A DNA stretch of 36,483 nucleotides, taken from the IMG/VR virus record IMGVR_UViG_3300023223_000712, positions 1-36,483 of that record. One strand, given 5' to 3'. This stretch comes from a virus. Numbering within the stretch: the stretch's first letter is position 1; each line of letters starts with the position of its first letter. The notes under the pieces were generated by a model. That model worked only from the letters and a program-made list of their open reading frames with translations. It made no database searches and was not told where the DNA came from. Below are positions 15,511 to 22,819 of this stretch, piece after piece. The translations under genes and the position numbers were made by a program.

Positions 15511-15530
15511 TGTGTTATACTGATAACACA
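15511..15530. promoter_or_regulatory. Operator, best copy of the shared palindrome
   Basis: Perfect 8-bp arms TGTGTTAT and ATAACACA are separated by ACTG. The right arm abuts and partly overlaps the TATA-like ACATAATAAC (15528-15537), which lies about 25 nt before the ATG at 15558. A bound protein would block TBP/TFB. Related sites occur at 7618-7664 and 20661-20708. Confidence 0.75.
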
Positions 15531-15537
15531 TAATAAC
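15528..15537 (+). promoter_or_regulatory. TATA-like box of the accessory operon starting at 15558
   Basis: ACATAATAAC is centred about 25 nt before the ATG at 15558 and overlaps the operator's right arm by three bases. Confidence 0.5.
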
Positions 15538-15557
15538 CCCAAAGTGGTACAGATATC

Positions 15558-15719
15558 ATGAGTAAAACACTAACACAAAAAAGCCATAGTACATCAAATG
15601 CAATAGATTTTTCAAAAATTGCAGTTGAAAGCACACAAGGCTTGATCAAAGACGATTTATTATTAGAATTTGATCAACTTGAAAATACAATCAATGAGTC
15701 ATGGGATTTGATATCTTAA
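15558..15719 (+). CDS. Small helical protein, first gene of an operator-controlled operon (53 aa)
   Basis: The frame begins MSKTLTQKSHSTS and ends NESWDLIS, with an acidic amphipathic C-terminal helix. It is the first gene after the best operator copy and has a leaderless-type start. Its stop overlaps the next start (TAATG). No family is recognised. The position under its own operator would suit a small regulator, though no clear helix-turn-helix is visible. Confidence 0.6.
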   Translation: MSKTLTQKSHSTSNAIDFSKIAVESTQGLIKDDLLLEFDQLENTINESWDLIS

Positions 15720-15862
15720 TGTCTGACTGTACAAGCTGCCACCTAAGATTAGAAACATGCCAAGGCCATGTTGCACCATTTTGTGCAAATGAAGAATGTA
15801 AAAACTTTGACAAAAAAGCAATGTCAAAAGCAATTGCATACATCAAGAGGTTAAATAGATAA
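15719..15862 (+). CDS. Small zinc-binding protein (47 aa)
   Basis: The start ATG overlaps the TAA of the preceding gene and its own TAA overlaps the next ATG, so it is a coupled operon member. Cys residues occur as CTSCHLRLETC near the N-terminus and CANEEC about 10 residues on, with a His nearby, enough for one zinc site. A basic helix follows. Function is unknown; it is probably nucleic-acid- or protein-binding. Confidence 0.65.
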   Translation: MSDCTSCHLRLETCQGHVAPFCANEECKNFDKKAMSKAIAYIKRLNR

Positions 15863-16221
15863 TGTCTACAATGAAGTGTAGATGTGGATCAGATGATAAA
15901 TTAATTATCGTCAAAGGCATCATCACCAGAAAAGCAGACAACAAGCCACACGTTTGTTTGGGCAATCAAGATACAATAGCACCAGAACCACCAACACCTG
16001 CAGAAGCAGCAGCAGAAATTGGCATCATACCAGCACCAGGTGAAACATACACCATAGAAAAAATCAGAGCTGCATACAAGCACATCAGGTTGATTGAAAA
16101 AACACTACTTGATGAAGATGTAGAAGTCTATGATGGCAAGCTACAAAACAACCTGCCAAAACTAGGTATGATAATGAAGATGGTGGATAACATTCTCAAG
16201 GAAAAGCCACATGATCTTTGA
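15862..16221 (+). CDS. Zinc-binding hypothetical protein (119 aa)
   Basis: The N-terminus has CRCGSDDKLIIVKG and a later HVC, giving a candidate Cys3His zinc site in residues 6-32. A Pro/Ala-rich linker (about 40-55) leads to a helical C-terminal domain. It is translationally coupled to both neighbours: start overlaps the previous stop, and the next gene starts 11 bp before this one ends. No family is recognised. Confidence 0.7.
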   Translation: MSTMKCRCGSDDKLIIVKGIITRKADNKPHVCLGNQDTIAPEPPTPAEAAAEIGIIPAPGETYTIEKIRAAYKHIRLIEKTLLDEDVEVYDGKLQNNLPKLGMIMKMVDNILKEKPHDL

Positions 16222-16435
16222 TGAAAAACGTGTAGTTATCACCACTACAATCAACTCAGTTGAAGATGTAAAAAAACTAATCACTGTAGCAGTTGATCGT
16301 GTCACCTACAAATACAACATGTCAAATGGCAGCATACATTTTACAACTTTGATGCACATGTATTTTGAAGAAATAGAAAAAGTTAGATTGCTTGTATTAG
16401 GTGCAATGCCAAAATCTAAAGGACCATTGAATTAA
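16211..16435 (+). CDS. Small hypothetical protein (74 aa)
   Basis: Mixed strand and helix pattern without Cys: an N-terminal strand (KRVVITTTI), a helix with VEDVKKLITVAV, a strand, and a helix with His and Met. It may form a small alpha-beta fold. It overlaps the preceding gene by 11 bp and is 2 bp ahead of the next. Function is unknown. Confidence 0.65.
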   Translation: MIFDEKRVVITTTINSVEDVKKLITVAVDRVTYKYNMSNGSIHFTTLMHMYFEEIEKVRLLVLGAMPKSKGPLN

Positions 16436-16437
16436 TA

Positions 16438-16569
16438 ATGAAATCCATACAAATCATCAAAACATATTGTATCTGTGACTGTGGATGTATCAACACACCT
16501 GACAATTGCAAAGATTGGATGTGTAGCTCTTGCAGTGGCCAAAACCATTTGGGTGATCGTACACAATGA
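16438..16569 (+). CDS. Cys-rich zinc-finger microprotein (43 aa)
   Basis: It begins MKSIQIIKTYCICDCGC and has a second pair CSSC about 15 residues later, seven Cys in 43 residues with one His. The ATG at 16438 follows the preceding stop by 2 bp, and its TGA overlaps the methyltransferase ATG (ATGA) at 16566, a strong sign of a real coupled gene. It may bind zinc and partner with the methyltransferase, but this is inference. Confidence 0.65.
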   Translation: MKSIQIIKTYCICDCGCINTPDNCKDWMCSSCSGQNHLGDRTQ

Positions 16570-17126
16570 ATGGTACAGTAAAATCAGACTCATCACAGAA
16601 CCTATGGCGCACACCAAAAGGTGACAAATTACTTGGTCGTGGACCATACACAATAAACAAGCTGATAAAGGAGTTTAATCTAATATTAGATCCCTGCTGC
16701 AGTGGTCCAATTGACTCACTGATCCACATAGAAGATGGTGGTAAATTTTTCACAAAAGAAGATGATGGCCTAGCTCAAGAATGGAAATACAACAGTATCT
16801 TCAACCCACCATTTGCTAAACTAACTTACAATGATGATGGCACAGTCAGAACAAAGTATGATTTAAAATTAAAAATGGATGTTCCAATGTACAAATCAGC
16901 AATTGAGGATTGGATCATCAAAGCAGTATCACAAGTTGTACAACATGGCATAACAGCTATCGGTATTCTACCAGTCTATACATCACCTAAATGGTTTCAC
17001 CAATACATCAATGGCATAGTACCAGTTGAATTTATCAATGGGCGTGTACATTACACAAACCCAGATGGCAAAACAGGATCACCAAACTTTGATACTATGC
17101 TAGTTTTTTGGATCCCTAGAAAGTAA
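16566..17126 (+). CDS. DNA N6-adenine methyltransferase, phage Dam type (186 aa)
   Basis: The layout matches the phage N-6-adenine methyltransferase family (Dam, PF05869): an early W-x-TP segment, LDPCCSG (D42-C45) as the AdoMet-side motif, FFTKEDDGL, the catalytic NPPF at residues 80-83, then W..KA, LPVYTSPKWFH and a final DTMLVFW strand. Length is typical. It probably methylates viral DNA to evade host restriction or to mark packaging or replication sites. Target sequence is unknown. It is the last gene of the 15558 operon and starts on the ATGA overlap. Confidence 0.88.
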   Translation: MNGTVKSDSSQNLWRTPKGDKLLGRGPYTINKLIKEFNLILDPCCSGPIDSLIHIEDGGKFFTKEDDGLAQEWKYNSIFNPPFAKLTYNDDGTVRTKYDLKLKMDVPMYKSAIEDWIIKAVSQVVQHGITAIGILPVYTSPKWFHQYINGIVPVEFINGRVHYTNPDGKTGSPNFDTMLVFWIPRK

Positions 17127-17149
17127 CATCAACATCTAATCTGCAATAC

Positions 17150-17160
17150 ATGTAAATACC
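17150..17160 (+). promoter_or_regulatory. TATA-like box for the 17181 gene
   Basis: ATGTAAATACC is centred about 26 nt before the GTG at 17181, supporting that GTG as a leaderless start. Confidence 0.5.
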
Positions 17161-17180
17161 TTACATCATAATTACTTCTA

Positions 17181-17981
17181 GTGGCAGTACAACAATTTGG
17201 AATAATGGACCAGGCAGATGAAGATATTTGTCAAGTTGAAATTGAACAATATAACAATTCCATGTCAAACAAAACAGAAATCATATTATCTGCAGCAACT
17301 AAATTAGAAAAATCAGAAAAATACAAAAAACCAGACATTGCAAACAGAATAGTAAAGCTATTCCCTGAATGGAAACGCTCAACTATTTACAATGCACTAG
17401 ATGAAACTTTCAAAAGAGAATACAACGACTCATCAGATGATGATGCACAACACCAGACAACTTTGCTTGAAGAAATTTTCTATCATTTGATTGACACATC
17501 AGAAAATCTTAAAAAAATTGCAAAAACAATAATCAAGCGCTCAACAGAGTCAGTTGAATTAGCAAAAACACTAGATGAAGAATTAACACAGGCCATTCAC
17601 AGTTTGCATGATGATGATTACTTTAATGAAATCAAATCTGAATTGTCTAACATTAGACAAATACAAAACCTGGTTGAATTTGCAAAAAAGATGGCATTTG
17701 ATACACAATTAATTGCAGATAAGATAGATTCAAGACAAAAAATAGATATGGCAATGAAATTGGGATTAAAATTAAAACTTACTCTAAGTTTACCACGAAC
17801 ACTTGCAAAGAAACTGGCAATTTCACCAAAATGGATTTCACAAATTGACAATGACTCAACAATTTTAAATTTTATTGAAAATGTACCATGCTGCCCAAAG
17901 TGTTTGTTTAATTTCAGAGATTACATCAATGAATGTGATGCTGCAGAAAAAGCAGGTTTACCAAAACCTGAAATCAAATAG
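17181..17981 (+). CDS. Helical protein with possible winged-helix and zinc end (266 aa, GTG start)
   Basis: The GTG start is chosen from the TATA box. An ATG eight codons later is the alternative. Residues about 45-80 (KPDIANRIVKLFPEWKRSTI) read like a helix-turn-helix. The middle (about 95-200) is long and helical, possibly coiled coil. Near residues 205-225 a second helix pair (LAKKLAISPKWISQI) again resembles a DNA-recognition unit, and the C-terminus has CCPKC and a later Cys that may bind zinc. It stands alone between operons. It might be a transcription factor or replication initiator, and it is a candidate for the palindromic-operator regulator, but no family is recognised. Confidence 0.7.
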   Translation: MAVQQFGIMDQADEDICQVEIEQYNNSMSNKTEIILSAATKLEKSEKYKKPDIANRIVKLFPEWKRSTIYNALDETFKREYNDSSDDDAQHQTTLLEEIFYHLIDTSENLKKIAKTIIKRSTESVELAKTLDEELTQAIHSLHDDDYFNEIKSELSNIRQIQNLVEFAKKMAFDTQLIADKIDSRQKIDMAMKLGLKLKLTLSLPRTLAKKLAISPKWISQIDNDSTILNFIENVPCCPKCLFNFRDYINECDAAEKAGLPKPEIK

Positions 17982-18076
17982 AATTCTAGCGATCAACAAC
18001 AAAAATTTTTAAACTATTCTACATTAACCAATCATAGCATGGTAGGCATAGGTAAAAATTCATGTTTATGTAAATA

Positions 18077-18622
18077 ATGGTCACTCACATGAATAAAAGG
18101 CAAAGGGAATTTTGGTTAAGAAAAAAAACTATTGGTAAATATCTTTTCTGTAAAGGTTGCTGTATCAATTTAAACTGGTACAAAGATCCACAAGCATTAG
18201 TTGATCATAAAGATAATATCCCAACAAACAACACAGATGAAAATATACAAATCCTTTGTAGAAGTTGTAATCATAATAAAAATTCGAGAGGTAAAGCAAA
18301 ATCAAAAAAACAAAAACCAAAACCAAACAACCCACTACAACAATTGACACGTTCAGAAGCTACAAACCTTAGAGCAGAACCACAATTTAGAGAATGGGTA
18401 GTTAATAGTGTAAAGTCTTGTGGCCTTGATGGTTTTGAAATAGAAGATGCAATTAACTCTGGTGCAGAAATGTTTAGTGTTTCAATTGCAACAACACCAA
18501 AATGGTTAGCAAAAATGACTTCACCAGCAGGCAAACTACGTGTCATTGGTGCATGTCTATTTACCAAACATGACGTAGATCGCAATTTTGACGAAGATGG
18601 CAATGTAAAAAACAATTTTTAA
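18077..18622 (+). CDS. HNH endonuclease (181 aa)
   Basis: The N-terminal half has the zinc-dependent HNH pattern: FCKGC (first Cys pair), VDHKDNIPTNNTDENIQIL with the catalytic His, and LCRSCNHNK with the second Cys pair and final Asn/His. A Lys/Pro linker leads to a C-terminal helical domain of about 95 residues. Phage HNH nucleases near terminase genes stimulate cos cleavage. Others are homing nucleases. The next gene downstream is a small-terminase candidate, which favours a packaging role, but homing or host-DNA attack remain possible. Confidence 0.85.
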   Translation: MVTHMNKRQREFWLRKKTIGKYLFCKGCCINLNWYKDPQALVDHKDNIPTNNTDENIQILCRSCNHNKNSRGKAKSKKQKPKPNNPLQQLTRSEATNLRAEPQFREWVVNSVKSCGLDGFEIEDAINSGAEMFSVSIATTPKWLAKMTSPAGKLRVIGACLFTKHDVDRNFDEDGNVKNNF

Positions 18623-18918
18623 ATCCTATTTTCAAACACGCCTAAATTAATTTATCATTATTAATCTTTAGGGTAGAGCACAAATTTTTAAATTGTGTGT
18701 GTGAGAATCAGCTATAAACATTTTTTATTTTTTCTAGATACTCAGGCGTAGTGTCAATCTAGCTAGATCGACATATTGAAATTATTACAACTTTTTTTTA
18801 CCTTCATAATATTTGATCTCTACCCTGTGACTATTTGCATTCTACATTGTGTGTGTGTGAGAATGATCGAGAGAATGTAAGATCGTGTATATGTTTATGT
18901 AAATGTATGAATGAATGT
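18623..18918. other. Repeat-rich non-coding region, possible packaging site or origin
   Basis: No convincing gene is seen in these 296 bases. The region holds a 9-bp inverted repeat AGGGTAGAG (18670-18678) and CTCTACCCT (18818-18826), spaced 139 nt; two near-identical direct repeats ATTGTGTGTGTGAGAAT (18692-18708 and 18846-18864, the second with one more GT); the self-complementary TCTAGCTAGA (about 18758-18767); and several T-runs. The sequence TGTGTGAGAA recurs at about 26240. Placement between an HNH nuclease and a small-terminase candidate suits a pac/cos site. Iteron-like repeats would also suit an origin. Confidence 0.5.
18886..18900 (+). promoter_or_regulatory. TATA-like box before the interrupted small-terminase candidate
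   Basis: GTGTATATGTTTATG is centred about 25 nt before the ATG at 18919. Confidence 0.4.
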
Positions 18919-19167
18919 ATGGTTAAACTACACAAACACATCAAAATTTACACCAGAAAAAAGTTAAAACGTGACTACAGTAAATGCAATTGGTGATCAA
19001 TTATAGGCACTACCAACATTAAGAAATCAGTCAAGCAAAAGCACAAGAGAGTTACAGCTAAACAGCTAAAGCGCAGAGCAGAAGTATTATTTTTACTAAT
19101 CAAAGGTTTCAATGTCACCTACATTGCAAACCATCTAGATGTAGCACACAACACAGTAAAACAAGAT
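18919..19167 (+). other. Upstream reading frame joined in-frame to the next gene, broken by TGA
   Basis: From the ATG at 18919 (MVKLHKHIKIYTRKK) the frame runs 25 codons to TGA at 18994-18996. After it the same frame stays open into the gene at 19168 without any ATG, GTG or TTG before 19168. The segment 18997-19167 encodes a basic stretch and a helix-turn-helix-like run (RRAEVLFLLIKGFNVTYIAN...). A helix-turn-helix lacking a start codon implies readthrough, a non-standard start (ATT at 19000), a sequencing error, or a recent nonsense mutation. Confidence 0.5.
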
Positions 19168-19650
19168 GTGCAAGACATGGTTGGTGAAGTTATAGACTGG
19201 ACCAACAACCTTGCATTGGTTGCATGGCTCAAAAAAGTTGAAGAACTATACCAGGAAACAATATCATCAATTGATAAAATAATAAAGCTCCAGGATCAAA
19301 TTATTGAACGAAGCACCTTTGATGGTGATTTCACATTCCCAGAAAACCCCTTCAACCCAAACACACAAGAAAAGCAGCATCTAAGACACCTGGAAATTCA
19401 AGGCCAAGTAATGACAGCATACTACACCAGGCGCAATGAATACAGTGAATATGCACAGCTAGAAAATGCCAAAAACAAATCTAAAGAACTACTAATTGGC
19501 ATGACCACCCACATACCACTATTTGCAGCAACACAACGTTTAGCAATCAGCTTTGATCAAAACAAGCCACCAGAACTAGAAGCAATACCTAATGTTATCA
19601 CAACACCATCAGAGCCAAAAACCAAATTAGATACTAATAAAAGCAAATAA
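19168..19650 (+). CDS. Candidate small terminase subunit (at least 160 aa; true start uncertain)
   Basis: The first canonical start is GTG at 19168, but coding character clearly continues upstream to 18997, where a helix-turn-helix and basic segment lie. With that extension the product has a DNA-binding N-terminus, then long helices (LKKVEELYQETISSIDKIIK) and a Pro-rich tail. This resembles small terminase subunits, which recognise the packaging site. It follows an HNH nuclease and a repeat-rich non-coding region. The large subunit is about 5 kb downstream, farther than usual. It could instead be a transcription regulator. Confidence 0.5.
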   Translation: MQDMVGEVIDWTNNLALVAWLKKVEELYQETISSIDKIIKLQDQIIERSTFDGDFTFPENPFNPNTQEKQHLRHLEIQGQVMTAYYTRRNEYSEYAQLENAKNKSKELLIGMTTHIPLFAATQRLAISFDQNKPPELEAIPNVITTPSEPKTKLDTNKSK

Positions 19651-19748
19651 TACTTCTCAAAATCATTGAAACCTTCACGAAATAAACCAAACAAATCAAT
19701 TTTAATTCTTCATACAACTAATCAAGTATCAATTGAGGATTTCAAATA

Positions 19749-19829
19749 ATGCAATGCAATGATGATCTTTTTATAAAAAAGAAACAAAGACGAATATTTA
19801 CAGATACAATTGGAGTATCAAAACAATGA
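19749..19829 (+). CDS. Microprotein (26 aa) coupled to the 19826 gene
   Basis: The ATG at 19749 opens a short basic frame (MQCNDDLFIKKKQRR...) ending in TGA that overlaps the next ATG (ATGA). A GAGGAT sequence lies about 11 nt before it and a TATA-like TTTTAATTC about 45 nt before it. It may be a leader peptide rather than a functional protein. Confidence 0.35.
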   Translation: MQCNDDLFIKKKQRRIFTDTIGVSKQ

Positions 19830-20251
19830 TACCAACCTGTACTGCATATGACAGAAGCAAAGTAAGCCCAGGTCATTCACGTGCAGAAGTTGAAGATATG
19901 CTTTCAACCTGGCACATCACCAAAACAATGTGGATGCGTGATGATCCATTAACAACATATTTTGTATTTGAAAAACCCTTTGATGGTGTAAAACAAGCAC
20001 TTGCATACAAGGTAGCAGTACCATACATTCAAAAAAATAACAAAGAGTACGATGAAACAAGATCATACAGATTCTTTTATCACATATTCAAAGCAGCAAT
20101 GCTAAACTTTGATATTGGAATGGAGTTTGAACAAATCTTTGGAAATTACCTTATAGTTGACAAACTAGCAGATGGCACACCATTATCAATACAAGATAAA
20201 ATACATCAAAATCTTGTAGTAGGCAAAGTACCTGCACTGGTGATGAACTAA
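19826..20251 (+). CDS. Conserved-looking hypothetical protein (141 aa)
   Basis: The protein has no Cys cluster, signal or membrane segment. It combines a strand-rich first half (TYFVFEKPF, YKVAVPYI) with a helical second half (RFFYHIFKAAMLNF, EFEQIFGNYL) and looks like a compact globular domain. Aromatic-rich segments suggest conservation, but I cannot assign a family. It begins on an ATGA overlap with a 26-codon frame and its stop directly abuts the next start at 20252, so it belongs to a small operon with the next two genes. Confidence 0.7.
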   Translation: MIPTCTAYDRSKVSPGHSRAEVEDMLSTWHITKTMWMRDDPLTTYFVFEKPFDGVKQALAYKVAVPYIQKNNKEYDETRSYRFFYHIFKAAMLNFDIGMEFEQIFGNYLIVDKLADGTPLSIQDKIHQNLVVGKVPALVMN

Positions 20252-20431
20252 ATGAAATCAGACGAAGTTAGATCACATCGTTTAAACTATTTACTACGTG
20301 CATATCGTAACAATCCAAATGAAAATGCACTATATGCAAGAGCATTTGCCATGAATGTATCACCAGCTACAGCACAAGAATACACAAAAACAGTTATTGC
20401 ACAAGCAAACAAAATGAAACCATTAACATGA
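20252..20431 (+). CDS. Small helical protein, possible DNA-binding (59 aa)
   Basis: The ATG follows the preceding stop with no gap and the TGA overlaps the next ATG (ATGA at 20428). The protein is helical with many Arg and Asn. The run LYARAFAMNVSPATAQEYTK could form a helix-turn-helix. Too short for a secure call. Confidence 0.6.
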   Translation: MKSDEVRSHRLNYLLRAYRNNPNENALYARAFAMNVSPATAQEYTKTVIAQANKMKPLT

Positions 20432-20643
20432 TTACATGCAAATCTACCTGCACAACTTACAAGCCTACTGGTCCAGTGTACAATGGCATCAGGTATGCAG
20501 CAGGTCAAAAGCGCTGCACATTCTGTGATATCTTTATCATATGGACTGGTCGATACTGTCCTTGTTGTGGTACAAAACTCAGAACCAAACCAAGAAAAAA
20601 ACAAGCAAAAGAGCAATACAACAAAATCATAGCTGCGCAGTAA
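20428..20643 (+). CDS. Thaumarchaeal-type CPCCG zinc-ribbon protein (71 aa)
   Basis: Cys positions are CKSTC near the N-terminus, KRCTFC in the middle and YCPCCG then LRTKPR at the C-terminal side. The pattern YxAGxKRCxxC ... GxxCPCCGxxLRTxPR is one I associate with small proteins common in ammonia-oxidising archaea. It probably folds as a zinc ribbon and binds nucleic acid or protein. It is the best single-gene hint for host lineage and may have been taken from the host. It overlaps the previous gene by 4 bp. Confidence 0.8.
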   Translation: MITCKSTCTTYKPTGPVYNGIRYAAGQKRCTFCDIFIIWTGRYCPCCGTKLRTKPRKKQAKEQYNKIIAAQ

Positions 20644-20660
20644 TGACAAATAATAAACAT

Positions 20661-20708
20661 TGTTATACACATAACACATATTAAGCGCAGTGTGTTACAC
20701 TCATAACA
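20661..20708 (+). promoter_or_regulatory. Promoter with two operators flanking a TATA box
   Basis: Operator A is TGTTATACACATAACA (20661-20676, perfect 6-bp arms). TATA-like CACATATTAAG (20675-20685) follows. Operator B, TGTTACACTCATAACA (20693-20708), ends two bases before the ATG at 20710. Centres are 32 bp apart, close to three turns, the same design as at 7618-7664. Binding at B would cover the transcription start, and at A the BRE. Confidence 0.7.
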
Positions 20709-20709
20709 G

Positions 20710-20847
20710 ATGGCAAAACCAAACACTCAATGTCTAAACGCTGAATGTAACAATCAATTTGTTTCATCAAAAGATCCAGCAGCAGTAACACAAAGAGCAA
20801 AGCCACAATGTACTTTATGCAACCAAAGGAATTGTAAAACAATATGA
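20710..20847 (+). CDS. Zinc-finger microprotein under operator control (45 aa)
   Basis: It begins MAKPNTQCLNAECNNQF and ends with CTLCNQRNCKTI, so two Cys pairs (C8/C13 and C34/C37, with another at 42) are spaced for one zinc finger. The ATG follows operator B directly. The TGA overlaps the ATG of the secreted Fn3 protein at 20844, coupling the two. It is a candidate small regulator, possibly acting on its own promoter, but this is inference. Confidence 0.65.
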   Translation: MAKPNTQCLNAECNNQFVSSKDPAAVTQRAKPQCTLCNQRNCKTI

Positions 20848-22697
20848 ATAAACTGCTCTTACTAATTCCAATAATTTTTACGTTATTACTAATCCCAACA
20901 GCTATACATCAAGATGCATCAGCTACACATCAAGGTGGCCCACCACCAAACTCAGCAGATGAAGTGACTTTTGAAGTCAACCAAATTGGCAAGTCACTAA
21001 AAATTGATTGGGTATATGACAATGCAAATATTCCTTATGGAAACACAATGGAGAAATTTAATGTAATTCTAGATCCACAAGGCCATTGGAGAGATATAAT
21101 TTACATCAATGCTGATCCTAATTGGAGATCATACACAGTTGACAACCTGACTGTAGGAACTGAATACATCATAAAGGTACATCCAGTTTCAGTAAATGAC
21201 AAAGGCAATTATTATAGTGGTTGGTCAACACCACAAAATGTTCGTGTGTTGACACCTGCACATATATTGGATTCAGTTATTTGGGATTCTGATAAAAACG
21301 TCATAGTAGACTGGTCATACTTTGAACCAATAACAGATTCAGAACTTGTAAACATGATATTCTGGTCCGAAATTGGCAATCCATCAAACACAGATAATCT
21401 ACTTCTTACAGGTGAACACACAACAGCAACAATACCAGACATTGACACCACAAAGAATTGGAATTTTAAACTATCATACTCTGCACCATCAGTAGGTGAA
21501 TCTGATTGGTCAAACTCTATAACATTGGCAAAGTTACCAACACCTGATCCAGTAATGCCAAAAACATTTACACTTGAAAATACCAAAAACTCTGTAAAAA
21601 TAAACATTAGTGAAGCAAAATTTTTATCACTACACACTGACAGACCAGAGTACTACACCTTCAAAGTATATCATTCAAACACTGAAAAAATAGATGCTAA
21701 CCTGGTTGATTATAGTTTTGCTGTTTCAACAACTTTACCTACAATTTGGGATTTCAACAACAACAAATATCATACTGAAAGTTATCCATCATACAATACA
21801 CGTGATGTTTTTCAACCACTCTATATGCAATGGTTAAATCTACAATGTGGCACAAATTACACAATTGATGCTGGCCAATATCTTCAAGGGAGTTGGACAC
21901 CTGCAATTGTTGACACCTTCACCTTCACAGCTTGTGGTGCAGCAGAACCAACAGCACAACCAACAACACAACTAGAAGTAATGAAAAAGAAAAAACACAG
22001 CAGCACCAATGATCAGCCACCATGGTTAGGCATTGACAAAGATGGTAAAGTCAAAGTTGATGCTGGTGTAATAATTAATGGTTCACCAATAGATGCTGCA
22101 AATTTCCATACTACAACCATTATACCAAACACCACACTAGGCGCACTAAACCACATTCAATTAACATACCACGATGTTAAAGGCCCATCAAACATCAAAT
22201 TAACTCAACTATGCAGTGTTGATGAGATTGGTACACCACTTGGTGCTGCTCAATGGTGTATTGAGGTTTACATCAACTACTTTGGCAATGATATCACAAA
22301 CCCAACCATACAAGAAATCAAAGTAATTGATCTAGACAACAACATCACCTTTGATACTGCTGCACTAGAACTAAGAGAATGTACAGCAAATTCATCAGCT
22401 AAAGCATGTCTAACAACTCACATTACTTACAGTTACAATACAGTACCAAATAGCCCTGTCCTTGCTAGTAGTGCAGTAAACTACCAGCAAGCAACCTGGC
22501 ACAATTATTTCAATGATGGTTTGAATGTCATTGATCCAAATCCAACTGCACCTGTTGTTGTTACTCCATACAAATATGAGTGCAAAGATCCAGCACTTGA
22601 TACTATCAATGTACCAACTAGAATGAATTGTAACTTTAAAGACTTGATAGCATCAGAAGCACAAAGAGCCTTGGAGTCATTGAATCAACTTGAATAA
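20844..22697 (+). CDS. Secreted multi-domain Fn3-like surface protein (617 aa)
   Basis: A signal peptide (residues 1-28: hydrophobic LLLLIPIIFTLLLIPTAI, then an ASATHQGG site) is followed by two or three Fn3-like beta-sandwiches (about 35-127, 130-225, 228-370; motifs LKIDWVYDN, YTVDNLTVGTEYIIKVHPVS, WNFKLSYS). A basic linker (MKKKKHSS) leads to a domain starting PPWLGIDKDGKVKVD (about 391), a phrase like those in thaumarchaeal S-layer-associated proteins. Several N-x-S/T sites could be glycosylated. It may remodel the host surface, block superinfection or aid exit. Co-expression with the operator-controlled 45-aa gene implies regulated, perhaps early, synthesis. Confidence 0.85.
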   Translation: MNKLLLLIPIIFTLLLIPTAIHQDASATHQGGPPPNSADEVTFEVNQIGKSLKIDWVYDNANIPYGNTMEKFNVILDPQGHWRDIIYINADPNWRSYTVDNLTVGTEYIIKVHPVSVNDKGNYYSGWSTPQNVRVLTPAHILDSVIWDSDKNVIVDWSYFEPITDSELVNMIFWSEIGNPSNTDNLLLTGEHTTATIPDIDTTKNWNFKLSYSAPSVGESDWSNSITLAKLPTPDPVMPKTFTLENTKNSVKINISEAKFLSLHTDRPEYYTFKVYHSNTEKIDANLVDYSFAVSTTLPTIWDFNNNKYHTESYPSYNTRDVFQPLYMQWLNLQCGTNYTIDAGQYLQGSWTPAIVDTFTFTACGAAEPTAQPTTQLEVMKKKKHSSTNDQPPWLGIDKDGKVKVDAGVIINGSPIDAANFHTTTIIPNTTLGALNHIQLTYHDVKGPSNIKLTQLCSVDEIGTPLGAAQWCIEVYINYFGNDITNPTIQEIKVIDLDNNITFDTAALELRECTANSSAKACLTTHITYSYNTVPNSPVLASSAVNYQQATWHNYFNDGLNVIDPNPTAPVVVTPYKYECKDPALDTINVPTRMNCNFKDLIASEAQRALESLNQLE

Positions 22698-22716
22698 TAA
22701 AAACATACTAAAAATT

Positions 22717-22818
22717 ATGAGTGATATTGTAACTGTAGATCATCAAATTGCAGAACTAAATATCAAACGAGGTAGCTTAGGTATGAAATTAATGAAGGAA
22801 TTATTGAGTGATAATTAA
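22717..22818 (+). CDS. Microprotein (33 aa)
   Basis: The frame starts MSDIVTVDHQIAELNIK at 22717, about 20 bp after the Fn3 gene, and ends at 22818, one base before the ATG of the next gene. It is an amphipathic helix. Tight packing between neighbours supports it. Function is unknown. Confidence 0.45.
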   Translation: MSDIVTVDHQIAELNIKRGSLGMKLMKELLSDN

Positions 22819-22819
22819 A

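Noticed and set aside
19591-19605. Further operator-like TGTTATCACAACA
   Set aside because: It lies inside a coding region, the second half-site is wrong and no promoter is near.
20287-20726. Cys/Phe-rich minus-strand frames over the zinc-ribbon genes
   Set aside because: Three tightly coupled plus-strand genes with ATGA overlaps occupy this region. The minus frames have no promoter.
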